DNA of 42,494 nt from Ignavibacteriales bacterium (GTDB taxonomy: Bacteria > Bacteroidota > Ignavibacteria > UBA10030): assembly GCA_026390595.1 (NCBI GenBank), contig JAPLFQ010000027.1:1-42494 (forward strand), in the 5' to 3' direction. A program made the position numbers and the translations under genes. Of this stretch, positions 35,562-42,494 are shown one piece after another (the first letter of the stretch is position 1; each line of letters begins with the position of its first letter). The notes under the pieces were generated by a model. That model was not told where the DNA came from and did not search any database. It saw only the letters and a program-made list of their open reading frames with translations.

Positions 35562-35632
35562 GAACCCACGGTACCCTTTCAGGCACACACGCTTTCCAGG
35601 CGTGCCAGTTCAGCCACTCCTGCATCTCTCCG
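35562..35632 (-). pseudogene. Truncated tRNA-Ser(GGA) copy (5' 70 bases)
   Basis: This segment is an exact 71-base copy of 35171-35241: one leader base and tRNA-Ser nucleotides 1-70, ending in the T-loop after GGGTTC. The 3' half of the T-arm and the acceptor strand are missing, so it cannot make a working tRNA. The repeat period is 391 bases and encloses the hairpins and the GIY-YIG gene. Confidence 0.95.
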
Positions 35633-36157
35633 ATGAATGCTGATGGTGCGGTTTCGGTGGTTCTTGCCTAGTCCAGGCTCATCCAGAAACTACAAACCTC
35701 TCACGAATCTACAACTGAAACAATAATAGCAAAAGATGGCTGAAAATGCAAAGGACTTCGATCGTGAGACAAGCTTTTCTACGAAATTAACACTGAGAGT
35801 GGAGTGGGAAGAATGTTGTACACGCTCATTTCGAACGAAGTCGGAACATTCTGGCAGCCGAGGAGTAGCAGCATGTTTGAAGTCGGTTTGAATACCAGTT
35901 GCGAAGCATCATGTTCACTGCGAGTCTGTGGAAGTGGGGAGGGGGTGTCCGGAAAGCGGATGTGGTGCTTCCCGCATGACCAATCGAATCCCGTCAGTGA
36001 TCAACTCCTCGAAGAATTGTGGCGGGCAATCTCCGGCCTGGGAGAATAGCGGCGGAGGAACGCGTGAGGAGACGAAGCAGCCGGTAGGGATCGTCACAAC
36101 GAAGTCGACCGAGAGCTCTGGCCGGCTTCCAAAACGCTTTTTTTGATGTTCGCTCGT
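35633..36157 (+). other. Intergenic stretch with no supported gene
   Basis: Short open frames exist on both strands (for example 35804-36049), but none resembles a known protein or has a ribosome site. The region should hold the promoter of the minus-strand tRNA-Ser fragment/GIY-YIG/tRNA unit. I see no clear repeat or RNA in it. Confidence 0.4.
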
Positions 36158-36186
36158 TTGAACTTCTTCAAATCAAATCGTATATT
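36158..36186 (+). promoter_or_regulatory. Promoter of tRNA-Ser(CGA)
   Basis: TTGAAC (36158-36163), 17-base spacer, TATATT (36181-36186), 22 bases before the mature tRNA 5' end. Confidence 0.7.
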
Positions 36187-36208
36187 ATCTAATTATTAGC
36201 AGCCACAC

Positions 36209-36296
36209 GGAAGGGTGCGAGAGTGGTTGAATCGGCCGGTCTCGAAAACCGGAATACCGCATTGCGGTATCGAGGGTTCGAATCCCTCCCCTTCCG
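36209..36296 (+). tRNA. tRNA-Ser (CGA)
   Basis: A complete 88-base class II tRNA. The acceptor GGAAGGG pairs with CCCTTCC, the anticodon loop CTCGAAA gives CGA, the variable arm is ATACCGC-ATT-GCGGTAT, and the T-arm is GAGGG-TTCGAAT-CCCTC. The discriminator is G and CCA is not encoded. Confidence 0.97.
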
Positions 36297-36661
36297 CAAG
36301 CAATAAAGTCGCTTTCCCGCCACGCTATTCTACACGCCGTTGTCTTTCCCCAATAACACTTTGAAGGCTCGTGTTCACGCGAGCCCCACACGACTCAGGA
36401 TCCCATATCAAGTCGAGCTGCATCAAGTCCGACCGTCGGCTTCCTTGATGCCCGAGTGCGGCAGCAGAGTGCCAGATTCATCGTTCACGGTCAGGCAGGC
36501 TTGACGAGTTCCTGCGGAAGGTTTCACGATCATCGCGGCCGGATATCGTCAGTTACAAGTACCAAGGAACAAAACGACATGCTCGTTTGTTTGGGATATG
36601 GATGAAGTGAGCGGCGAAAAGTGGAACGAATGCGGCGCGGGATGGTGGTCAGGCAGTTACC
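36297..36661 (+). other. Intergenic stretch with no supported gene
   Basis: I see one hairpin (GGCTCG with CGAGCC, about 36367-36386) without a T-run and no coding sequence. The end of the stretch leads into the perR promoter. Confidence 0.4.
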
Positions 36662-36690
36662 TTGACATTACCTGTGCGTTTTGATATATT
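36662..36690 (+). promoter_or_regulatory. Promoter of the perR-like gene
   Basis: TTGACA (36662-36667), a perfect -35 box, 17-base spacer and TATATT (36685-36690), 31 bases before the ATG. No classical PerR box (TTATAATnATTATAA) is visible. Confidence 0.85.
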
Positions 36691-36721
36691 GCCAACGATA
36701 ACTGCTAAGTAAAGCGTCAGA

Positions 36722-37117
36722 ATGCAAATCCTCGGAACAAAGCGAAGCAGACAGCGAGAGAAGATCTTTCAGGTCCTTAAGCGGACAACTTCTCATCCGA
36801 CCGCGGAATGGGTTCACGAACAGGTTCGTGAACAGATTCCCCGGGTGTCTCTTGGCACCGTCTACCGCAACCTCCACATCCTTACAGCGCAGGGGAAAAT
36901 TCGCGAACTCGATTTCGGTGAAGGACTTCACCGGTACGACGCGACCATAGAACAACACTACCATTTTGTTTGTAAACAGTGTGGCGTTGTGAGGGACCTC
37001 GCAGTTCCTCCTCAAGATGACCTCCACGATCGGGTCCGCGATGCTGTCCCGGGCACGATCTCGGCGCACCGCTTGGATTTTTACGGGGTCTGCAACGATT
37101 GCCTGCGTAAGGCCTAA
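36722..37117 (+). CDS. perR: Peroxide-responsive repressor PerR (Fur family)
   Basis: A 131-residue Fur-family metalloregulator. The N-terminal winged helix carries the recognition helix in VSLGTVYRNLHIL; the C-terminal dimer domain has the structural zinc site C84/C87 (VCKQC) and C124/C127 (VCNDC). Residues in line with the PerR regulatory iron site are present: H25 (SHPTAEWVHEQ), D73, H79, H81 and D92 (the PerR-type Asp rather than the Fur Glu). In PerR oxidation of these His residues by peroxide releases DNA. Two peroxiredoxin genes follow, which supports the assignment over Fur or Zur. Confidence 0.88.
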   Translation: MQILGTKRSRQREKIFQVLKRTTSHPTAEWVHEQVREQIPRVSLGTVYRNLHILTAQGKIRELDFGEGLHRYDATIEQHYHFVCKQCGVVRDLAVPPQDDLHDRVRDAVPGTISAHRLDFYGVCNDCLRKA

Positions 37118-37337
37118 GTTCCTTGTCCGGCTCTCTCGTTGAGGTTGCGAACGAACCATCAACCTGAAAAGCACCTTGAGCGTTTCTTCTTGGATCACGA
37201 GACGAAGATTCACCAGTCCCGCTGGCGTTCCGCAAGCCTGTTCCAGCATCTCTGGTGTGTTTTCTGTCCTGCGTTCGGACATACAAGTCGTGCACAATAA
37301 CTCAAATCAATAATTCCAGATGAATGTTGGAGGTGCT

Positions 37338-37811
37338 ATGGCCGTACAAGTTGGAGACAAAGCTCCCGATTTTACACTCGTGGATGGAGACAAGAAACCC
37401 CGTTCGCTGACCGAGTTTCTGGGAAAGAAGACAGTCCTTGCCTTCATCCCCGGAGCGTTCACCGGCGTATGCACGAAGGAAGTGTGTGCATTGAGGGATT
37501 CAATGAGTCGGTTCAACGAATTGAATGCCCATGTGGTGGGAATCAGCGTCGACGCCCCGTTCTCGAACAAGGCATTCGCAACGCAGAACAACCTGCAATT
37601 CCCGGTGCTTTCAGACTACAGCCGGACAGCGGTGAAGGCATACGGTATCGTGCTGGAGAACTTTGCAGGCCTTGTGGGTTATGCTGCTGCAAAAAGATCT
37701 GTATTCATTCTCGATAATGCCGGGGTGGTTCGGTACGTATGGGTGAGCGACAATCCCGGCGTCGAGCCAAACTATGAAGAAGTGTCCAAGGCGCTCGAGG
37801 CGATCCGATAA
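37338..37811 (+). CDS. Peroxiredoxin (AhpE/Prx5-like)
   Basis: A 157-residue thiol peroxidase that reduces H2O2 or organic peroxides. The peroxidatic Cys is C45 in PGAFTGVCTKEVCALRD, with a second Cys at 50. The region VLAFIPGAFT and the SVDAPFSNKAFA block fit the AhpE/BCP-related group. The ATG at 37338 has GGAGG 4 bases upstream and is preferred to 37320. It is 220 bases after perR and probably under its control. Confidence 0.9.
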   Translation: MAVQVGDKAPDFTLVDGDKKPRSLTEFLGKKTVLAFIPGAFTGVCTKEVCALRDSMSRFNELNAHVVGISVDAPFSNKAFATQNNLQFPVLSDYSRTAVKAYGIVLENFAGLVGYAAAKRSVFILDNAGVVRYVWVSDNPGVEPNYEEVSKALEAIR

Positions 37812-37864
37812 AGTGTTCTCGACGTGCCCGCAATAAGGAATGAAGAAAGGGAAGGAAATCCAGC

Positions 37865-38317
37865 ATGCTGAAGATAGGTGAGAAGGCGCCTCCGTTCACT
37901 CTTCCGACGGGAGATGGAACATCAATTTCTCTGAAGGATCTTCGGGGAAAAAAGGTTGTTCTGTATTTTTACCCGAAGGACGATACGTCTGGTTGCACGA
38001 AGGAGGCATGCTCCTTCCAGGAGAATCTCCCGGCGCTCAAGAAGAAAGGAGCGGTTCTTCTGGGGGTCAGTGCGGACACCGCCGCATCGCACGGGAAGTT
38101 CGCGGCGAAATATGACTTGAGTTTCCCCTTGCTGAGTGATGAAAAAAAAGAAACGCTGAAGGCGTACGGTGTCTGGAAGGAGAAATCGATGTACGGGCGG
38201 AAGTACATGGGCATCGAGCGAACGACTGTTCTCATCGACGAAACAGGACGAATTTCCATGGTGTTTTCAAAGGTGAAGGTCGACGGCCACACCGATGAAG
38301 TGCTTGCAGCACTCTAA
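37865..38317 (+). CDS. bcp: Thioredoxin-dependent thiol peroxidase (Bcp/PrxQ)
   Basis: A 150-residue PrxQ-type peroxiredoxin with peroxidatic C44 and resolving C49 in DDTSGCTKEACSFQE, the family's C-x4-C arrangement. The rest (FPLLSDEKKETLKAYGVWKEKSMYGRKYMGIERTTVLID) is standard. It uses thioredoxin as reductant. It is 53 bases downstream of the first peroxiredoxin, and queD starts 17 bases after it. Confidence 0.95.
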   Translation: MLKIGEKAPPFTLPTGDGTSISLKDLRGKKVVLYFYPKDDTSGCTKEACSFQENLPALKKKGAVLLGVSADTAASHGKFAAKYDLSFPLLSDEKKETLKAYGVWKEKSMYGRKYMGIERTTVLIDETGRISMVFSKVKVDGHTDEVLAAL

Positions 38318-38334
38318 AGAACGGAGATTAACTG

Positions 38335-38742
38335 ATGGTGTATGTGACGCGCAGGGCGGTATTCAGTGCATCCCACCGCCTCTACAATCCTCAACTTACC
38401 GAAGCTGAGAACGACAGGATTTATGACAAATGTTCAAACAAGAACGGCCACGGTCATAACTACGTTGTGGAGGTGACCGTCGCCGGCAAACCCCGGCCAG
38501 AGACAGGCTATGTCATAGATCTGAAAAAGCTCAAAGAGATTGTTGGAAGGGAAATCATCGACAAGGTCGACCATAAGCACTTGAATCTGGATGTGGAGTT
38601 CATGCGCGGTGTGATCCCGACCGCGGAGAACATTGCGAAAGCATTCTGGATAGTCCTGTATCCGAAGATCCCGGAAGGGACACTGTATTCGATTCGACTT
38701 CATGAAACCGAGAACAACGTCGTGGAATATCGAGGCGAATGA
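38335..38742 (+). CDS. queD: 6-pyruvoyl-tetrahydropterin synthase / QueD family
   Basis: A 135-residue T-fold enzyme. Zinc ligands are H14 (SASHRL), H39 and H41 (NGHGHNY); catalytic Cys is C33 ([12 protein letters not shown]); the C-terminal [10 protein letters not shown] holds the pterin-anchoring Glu. It acts on dihydroneopterin triphosphate, giving either 6-carboxytetrahydropterin (queuosine pathway) or 6-pyruvoyl-tetrahydropterin (biopterin pathway). It overlaps folE by 4 bases. No queC or queE is nearby, so a biopterin role is possible. Confidence 0.92.
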   Translation: MVYVTRRAVFSASHRLYNPQLTEAENDRIYDKCSNKNGHGHNYVVEVTVAGKPRPETGYVIDLKKLKEIVGREIIDKVDHKHLNLDVEFMRGVIPTAENIAKAFWIVLYPKIPEGTLYSIRLHETENNVVEYRGE

Positions 38743-39326
38743 CTATGAAGAAAGCTATGGGCGGCAAAGATTTCGAGCAAACGATTACGGATCTTCTCGT
38801 TCACCTTGGTGAGAACCCGAAACGAGAAGGATTGACCAAAACACCTGATCGGGTGGCGAAAATGTATCAATTCCTTACGAAGGGGTATCACGAAGATGTC
38901 GAAAAGGTTCTGAACAAAGCGGTTTTCACAGAGCGGTACAGCGAGATGGTCATCGTTCGCGATATCGATTTCTTCAGCCTCTGTGAGCACCACCTCGTCC
39001 CTTTCTACGGAAAGTGTCACATTGCGTACATACCAAACGGAAAGATCATCGGACTGAGCAAGCTGCCGAGAGTCGTCGAGGTTTTCGCAAGGCGGTTGCA
39101 GGTGCAGGAGCGATTGACGCAGGAGATCGCCGAAACGATCTTCAAGTACCTGAAGCCTCGGGGGGTCGGCGTCGTGATGGAAGCCCGTCACCTCTGTATG
39201 ATGATGCGGGGGGTCGAGCAGCATGACTCCGCCGCCACCACGAGCGCAATGCTGGGTTCGTTTCGTGACGATGTGAAAACCCGAACGGAGTTTCTCACGC
39301 TTTTGCAGCGCCAACTCGGACATTAG
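38739..39326 (+). CDS. folE: GTP cyclohydrolase I
   Basis: FolE converts GTP to 7,8-dihydroneopterin triphosphate, the precursor of folate, queuosine and biopterin. The 195-residue protein has the zinc site Cys and His in [10 protein letters not shown] and the second Cys in RHLCMMMRG, and the family end [12 protein letters not shown]...RTEFLTLL. Its start overlaps the queD stop (ATGA); an alternative start is the ATG at 38745. It supplies the substrate of the gene before it. Confidence 0.97.
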   Translation: MTMKKAMGGKDFEQTITDLLVHLGENPKREGLTKTPDRVAKMYQFLTKGYHEDVEKVLNKAVFTERYSEMVIVRDIDFFSLCEHHLVPFYGKCHIAYIPNGKIIGLSKLPRVVEVFARRLQVQERLTQEIAETIFKYLKPRGVGVVMEARHLCMMMRGVEQHDSAATTSAMLGSFRDDVKTRTEFLTLLQRQLGH

Positions 39327-39328
39327 CC

Positions 39329-40048
39329 ATGGCATCAGTACGCACCGTCTGGATCACTGGCGCGAGTTCAGGAATTGGCAGGGCTCTCGCTGAAGAATTC
39401 GCATCACACGGTGACACCATCGCCGCAAGCGCCCGCACGTCAGCAAATCTTGCATCGCTGCAAAGTCAGATTGTATCCTCTTCAGGGACCTGCATGGTGT
39501 TCCCATGCGACATCACAAACGCGGAACAAGTCTATTCTTCGTCTGAAGCGATTCGTACAGGGTTGGGTCCGGTTGATATCCTGATCAACAATGCCGGGGT
39601 GACGTATTTCAAAGATTTCATGTCCACGACCATCGAGCAATTTGATGAGGTTATGGCCACGAACCTGCGAGGGACGTTTCTCGCTACGCAAGCTGTCCTG
39701 CCGGGAATGCTTGAGAAGGGGCGAGGATTGATTCTCAATGTGCTTTCATTCGCAGCGAAGGCTGTGTACACCGGATCGTCAGCGTACGCAGCTTCGAAAG
39801 CGGGAGCAGAGGCCATGATGAATGTCCTGCGGGCAGAAACACGAAGCAGGGGAATCAAAATCGTGAATGTGTATCCCGGTGCGGTGTTGACGCCGATCTG
39901 GCATCCCAAGCACCGCGAGAAGTATGGGGACCAGATGATGAAGCCGGATGAAATCGCCAGGATGCTGTATTACGTGAGCTGTCAACCCCCCTCGATGGTC
40001 GTTGAGGATATCGTTATTCGTCCACAAGTTGGAGATTTGCAGGTATGA
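39329..40048 (+). CDS. Short-chain dehydrogenase/reductase (first of a pair)
   Basis: A 239-residue classical SDR with the cofactor motif TGASSGIG (10-17), NNAG and the active-site Ser-Tyr-Lys (SFAAKAVYTGSSAYAASKAG). It starts 2 bases after the folE stop and overlaps the next SDR by 4 bases. The substrate is unknown; next to PTPS and folE, a pteridine reductase such as sepiapterin reductase is a possible role. The end has an extra VVEDIVIRPQVGDLQV segment as in YdfG/FabG-like proteins. Confidence 0.88.
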   Translation: MASVRTVWITGASSGIGRALAEEFASHGDTIAASARTSANLASLQSQIVSSSGTCMVFPCDITNAEQVYSSSEAIRTGLGPVDILINNAGVTYFKDFMSTTIEQFDEVMATNLRGTFLATQAVLPGMLEKGRGLILNVLSFAAKAVYTGSSAYAASKAGAEAMMNVLRAETRSRGIKIVNVYPGAVLTPIWHPKHREKYGDQMMKPDEIARMLYYVSCQPPSMVVEDIVIRPQVGDLQV

Positions 40049-40758
40049 ACCTCAAGGGCTCAGTTGCGTTGGTCACAGGCGCAGGACGCGGAATTGGCCG
40101 TTCCGTCGCGCTGTCCCTGGCGAAAGAAGGCGTTGAAGTGATTCTGACTGCTCGAACCGTGGCGGAATTGAATCAGGTGAAAAAGGAGATAGAGTCGAGT
40201 GGTGAGAGGAGCTCAGTTATTCCGGCTGATCTCACGGATGACCGACAAATCGCAAAGCTCTTTGAAGAGCTGCAGAGGCAGTATCAAAGACTCGATATTC
40301 TTGTGAACAACGCCGGCATCGGTGTATTTTCACCAGTTCGTACGCTCGCACTTGGTGATTTTGACAGGATGTGGAGTCTGAATATGCGTGCGGTCATGCT
40401 GGCGACACAGCATGCACTGAAGTTTATGGAGGCTCAGAAAAGCGGTGCGATTGTGAATGTCGCGTCGCTTGCCGGCAGAAATGCATTCATTGGTGGTGCA
40501 GGATATGCCGCGACGAAATGGGCTCTGATAGGTTTTTCCCGGTCACTCATGCTCGAAGTCCGCGAGCACAATATTCGTGTGGTGACGATTTGTCCCGGTT
40601 CAGTTGATACTTCTTTTTCCCCAACCCCAAAGGACCCCTCAAAGTCGGAGAAAATTCTCCATCCGCAAGACGTCGCAGATACAGTTCTGGCAGCTCTCAT
40701 GCTTCCAGAACGGGCGATGGTCAGCGAGATAGATATCCGGCCGACCAACCCCAAATAA
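40045..40758 (+). CDS. Short-chain dehydrogenase/reductase (second of a pair)
   Basis: A 237-residue classical SDR with TGAGRGIG (11-18), NNAGIG, and Ser-Tyr-Lys in VNVASLAGRNAFIGGAGYAATKWAL. It resembles the 3-oxoacyl-ACP reductase-like group. It is distinct from its neighbour but shares the C-terminal segment VSEIDIRPTNPK, so the two may be an old duplication or a heteromer. Its ATG lies inside the stop of the first SDR (ATGA). Confidence 0.88.
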   Translation: MNLKGSVALVTGAGRGIGRSVALSLAKEGVEVILTARTVAELNQVKKEIESSGERSSVIPADLTDDRQIAKLFEELQRQYQRLDILVNNAGIGVFSPVRTLALGDFDRMWSLNMRAVMLATQHALKFMEAQKSGAIVNVASLAGRNAFIGGAGYAATKWALIGFSRSLMLEVREHNIRVVTICPGSVDTSFSPTPKDPSKSEKILHPQDVADTVLAALMLPERAMVSEIDIRPTNPK

Positions 40759-40787
40759 CTTGTTACCGTTCTTCGTCGTTAGAACTG

Positions 40788-41297
40788 TCAGCGTTCCATC
40801 GGTCCAGGAGGCTGGGCAACCCTGCGGGCGTTTCGCCCTTTCCGCATGATTTGTGCAGCTCGACCTCGGATGATGCTTGCCTTTTGCTGAGCCCAGAGTC
40901 TGGCCGACGCCTTCTTCCAGATTTTCTGTTGCTCCGGTGTGAGAAGCTTGTTCACGGCGAACCAGTGATCGACACGAAGAACGCGCTGCACTGATTGCAG
41001 TTGCGAGATCTCGGCGAGCTTCTTCTGTATTGCCGCCTGATTGGGCTGTTCGGCCTTGAACATCTCTGCAAGTTCCAGGCGGGCGGTCTTGCCGCGGGCC
41101 TGTTGGTCAACGGATCTCTTGCCAAGTTCGAAGCGGAGACTCTCGATGCTCTTTTTCTGTTCATCGGTAAGTTTCAGCAATCGAACGAAGCGATCTCGAT
41201 TGTCGGTACTGCTGTTCGGCCGGTTGAGCCTCTCCTGAGCGAATGAAAGGCAAAGCGGCAGGAGGAGAAGACTGACAGCGATGAGGACCTTTTTCAT
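40788..41297 (-). CDS. Spy/CpxP-like periplasmic protein
   Basis: A 169-residue exported protein: signal peptide (1-20, MKKVLIAVSLLLLPLCLSFA), then all-helical sequence with two LTxxQ-type motifs, LTDEQKKS and LTPEQQKIWKK, the mark of the Spy/CpxP family of periplasmic chaperones and metal/stress sensors. The basic C-terminus (RGRAAQIMRKGRNARRV) is unusual. The start ATG 41297 has GGAG upstream; the longer frame from 41339 would bury the signal peptide. It stands alone and convergent to the SDR pair. Confidence 0.82.
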   Translation of the reverse strand: MKKVLIAVSLLLLPLCLSFAQERLNRPNSSTDNRDRFVRLLKLTDEQKKSIESLRFELGKRSVDQQARGKTARLELAEMFKAEQPNQAAIQKKLAEISQLQSVQRVLRVDHWFAVNKLLTPEQQKIWKKASARLWAQQKASIIRGRAAQIMRKGRNARRVAQPPGPMER

Positions 41298-41401
41298 AAT
41301 TCCGTCTCCAGAGTGAAAAGCCAAGTTGAGTGGATTCATGCATTAGATAGCAATCGACGGTGATGGTTTAACGTCCGGGCTGGTTTTCAGCAGGATGTTT
41401 C

Positions 41402-41430
41402 TTGCAATCAAAGAACAGGTTTGATATATT
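41402..41430 (+). promoter_or_regulatory. Promoter-like sequence abutting the TPR gene ribosome site
   Basis: TTGCAA (41402-41407), 17-base spacer, TATATT (41425-41430). The -10 box touches GGAGG (41431-41435), so transcription from it would start about 4 bases before the ATG and omit the ribosome site. Confidence 0.5.
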
Positions 41431-41440
41431 GGAGGGAGAA

Positions 41441-42494
41441 ATGGTCAACGTGCGATCGATCCGCGCAACAATACTTGCCTTTGTACTCCTTCTGAGCCTT
41501 AGCCAGTCCGGCTGTTCAGTATTCAGCTCTATTGGTGGCTGGTTTTCGCAGAGCTACGATGACACAGTCGCCTATTTCAATGCCTACTACAACGCCAAGC
41601 GGCTCTTCGATGAAGCAGAAACCGAAGTGCTGGCGGCGCGGGCAACATTGAAGGCGAAGTCGGGTAATCCCAACCAGCCTGTGTCAACAGGGTCGACGGC
41701 AAAGCAGAAATTCACCGCAGTCATTGACAAATGCTCCAACGTATTGTCCTTCTATCCAAAAAGTGGTGTGGTCGATGATGCTCTGTTCCTGATTGGAAAG
41801 TCGTACTTCTACCAGGAAGAATTCGTGAAGGCGGAGCGGAAATTCACTGAACTCCTCGCCAAGAATCCTAAGCGCTCAATGGCTCTGGAAAGTCAGCTCT
41901 GGCTGCTGAAGACGATGCAGAGACTGAACAAATTTGATGACGCTCTCCGCGTCGGACAAGACCTCGCTCTGGCTGCTGCAGGTGAAGGCAAAGAGAACAT
42001 TGCCGGAGAGGCGTTGATGATCCTGGGGGATATCGCTGTTTCCCAGAAGAACACGGACGTTGCCATCGATCACTATGCGAAGGCTGTAGCAACCGCGAGT
42101 GATGGGTCAATGCGGGCCGAAGCCCAGATAAAGGTTGGTGACCTGTATTTCTCGCTGCCTGATTACGAAAAGGCGGCTCTTGCGTATGCTGATGTCGAGA
42201 AGTACTCACCGGATGAATCCTCTCTGTACGATAGCCAGCTGCAGACGGCGATCGCATATCGGCTGTGCGATAAGTTCGACCAATCGATCTCGGTACTTCG
42301 GAAAATGGAGTCCGATTACCGTTTTCTCGGTTACCGGGGAACAATCCGCTATGAGCTCGGCCTCACGCAGGAAAAGAGCGGCAAGCTCGACGAAGCTATC
42401 GATATGTATCGTCTCGTCGACACCACCAATGCCAAGACCGAGGCGGGAGCGAAAGCGGCGTTTGAGCTTGGGAGGCTTTATCAGTATGAGCTTG
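41441..42494 (+). CDS. TPR-repeat lipoprotein (cut by window end)
   Basis: At least 351 residues, running off the window. It begins with a signal peptide ending in LSQSGC (Cys25), a somewhat unusual lipobox with Gln at -3. This is followed by a long series of TPR-like helices (VDDALFLIGKSYFYQEEFVKAERKFTELLAKNP, then GEALMILGDIAVSQKNTDVAIDHYAKAV and later repeats). This form is common for BamD/YbgF-like or outer-membrane assembly lipoproteins in Bacteroidota and relatives. The start ATG has GGAGG 5 bases upstream. The exact function and the C-terminus are unknown. Confidence 0.88.
   Translation, partial: MVNVRSIRATILAFVLLLSLSQSGCSVFSSIGGWFSQSYDDTVAYFNAYYNAKRLFDEAETEVLAARATLKAKSGNPNQPVSTGSTAKQKFTAVIDKCSNVLSFYPKSGVVDDALFLIGKSYFYQEEFVKAERKFTELLAKNPKRSMALESQLWLLKTMQRLNKFDDALRVGQDLALAAAGEGKENIAGEALMILGDIAVSQKNTDVAIDHYAKAVATASDGSMRAEAQIKVGDLYFSLPDYEKAALAYADVEKYSPDESSLYDSQLQTAIAYRLCDKFDQSISVLRKMESDYRFLGYRGTIRYELGLTQEKSGKLDEAIDMYRLVDTTNAKTEAGAKAAFELGRLYQYEL

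Noticed and set aside
35804-36146. Short open frames on both strands between the two tRNA-Ser genes
   Set aside because: They overlap each other, resemble no family and have no ribosome sites.
36185-36391. Minus-strand frame with GRGGIRTLDTAMRY
   Set aside because: Antisense of tRNA-Ser(CGA), a typical false gene.

Overview
The window looks like chromosomal DNA of a free-living, Gram-negative bacterium of moderate GC content (roughly 50-55 % by eye). Lipoproteins, an outer-membrane barrel protein and a TPR lipoprotein point to an outer membrane. The gene order thrS-infC-rpmI-rplT-pheS-pheT-(coiled coil)-zapA-rny, an ORF6N-domain gene, an archaeal-like family-B DNA polymerase and a pterin cluster would fit the Bacteroidota/Chlorobiota/Ignavibacteriota group. 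I lean to an Ignavibacteria-like lineage, but that is inference from gene content and not a phylogeny.

Layout. (1) 1-4545: end of a tRNA-Cys, serA, a small accessory stretch (ORF6N gene, tRNA-Leu followed by broken copies of its own 3' end), a short unknown gene coupled to an aldo/keto reductase, and tRNA-Val. (2) 4561-13984: a translation and cell-division block: thrS, infC (AUU start), rpmI, rplT, pheS, pheT, a coiled-coil gene, zapA, a structured intergenic RNA that I read as a 6S-like RNA, and rny. (3) 14035-17596: coaE, argD, an outer-membrane barrel protein and two lipoproteins. (4) 17704-25307: purF, a CDP-alcohol phosphatidyltransferase, ftsY, a dipeptide epimerase, mutL and an acyl-CoA mutase large subunit, in close tandem. 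(5) 25334-29940: a UbiA-type prenyl-phosphate phosphoribosyltransferase overlapping a DUF362 gene, an EamA transporter, a small Fn3-like exported protein, maf and the B12-binding subunit of the acyl-CoA mutase. (6) 30034-35022, minus strand: a cold-shock gene with a long leader, and an nfeD-slipin-polB operon. (7) 35154-36296: tRNA-Ser(GGA) with a GIY-YIG nuclease gene and a broken tRNA copy, then tRNA-Ser(CGA). (8) 36722-38317: perR-like regulator and two peroxiredoxins. (9) 38335-40758: queD/PTPS, folE and two short-chain dehydrogenases, overlapping by 4 bases at two of the three junctions. (10) 40788-42494: a Spy-like periplasmic protein and, divergently, a TPR lipoprotein cut by the window end.

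The most interesting signal is at two tRNA genes. At tRNA-Ser(GGA) a 71-base piece of the tRNA is duplicated exactly around a small GIY-YIG endonuclease gene. At both tRNA-Ser(GGA) and tRNA-Leu a broken tRNA copy is interrupted in the T-loop, right after GGGTTC, by a 30-base segment made of two back-to-back 6-3-6 hairpins; the two copies share 22 of 30 bases and differ partly by compensatory changes. This suggests a small mobile element that targets the tRNA T-loop and is linked, at least at one site, to a GIY-YIG nuclease. Second, the gene that would be annotated as methylmalonyl-CoA mutase carries the substrate-pocket residues of isobutyryl-CoA mutase. Third, the family-B polymerase keeps its polymerase motifs but appears to have lost the proofreading exonuclease residues.
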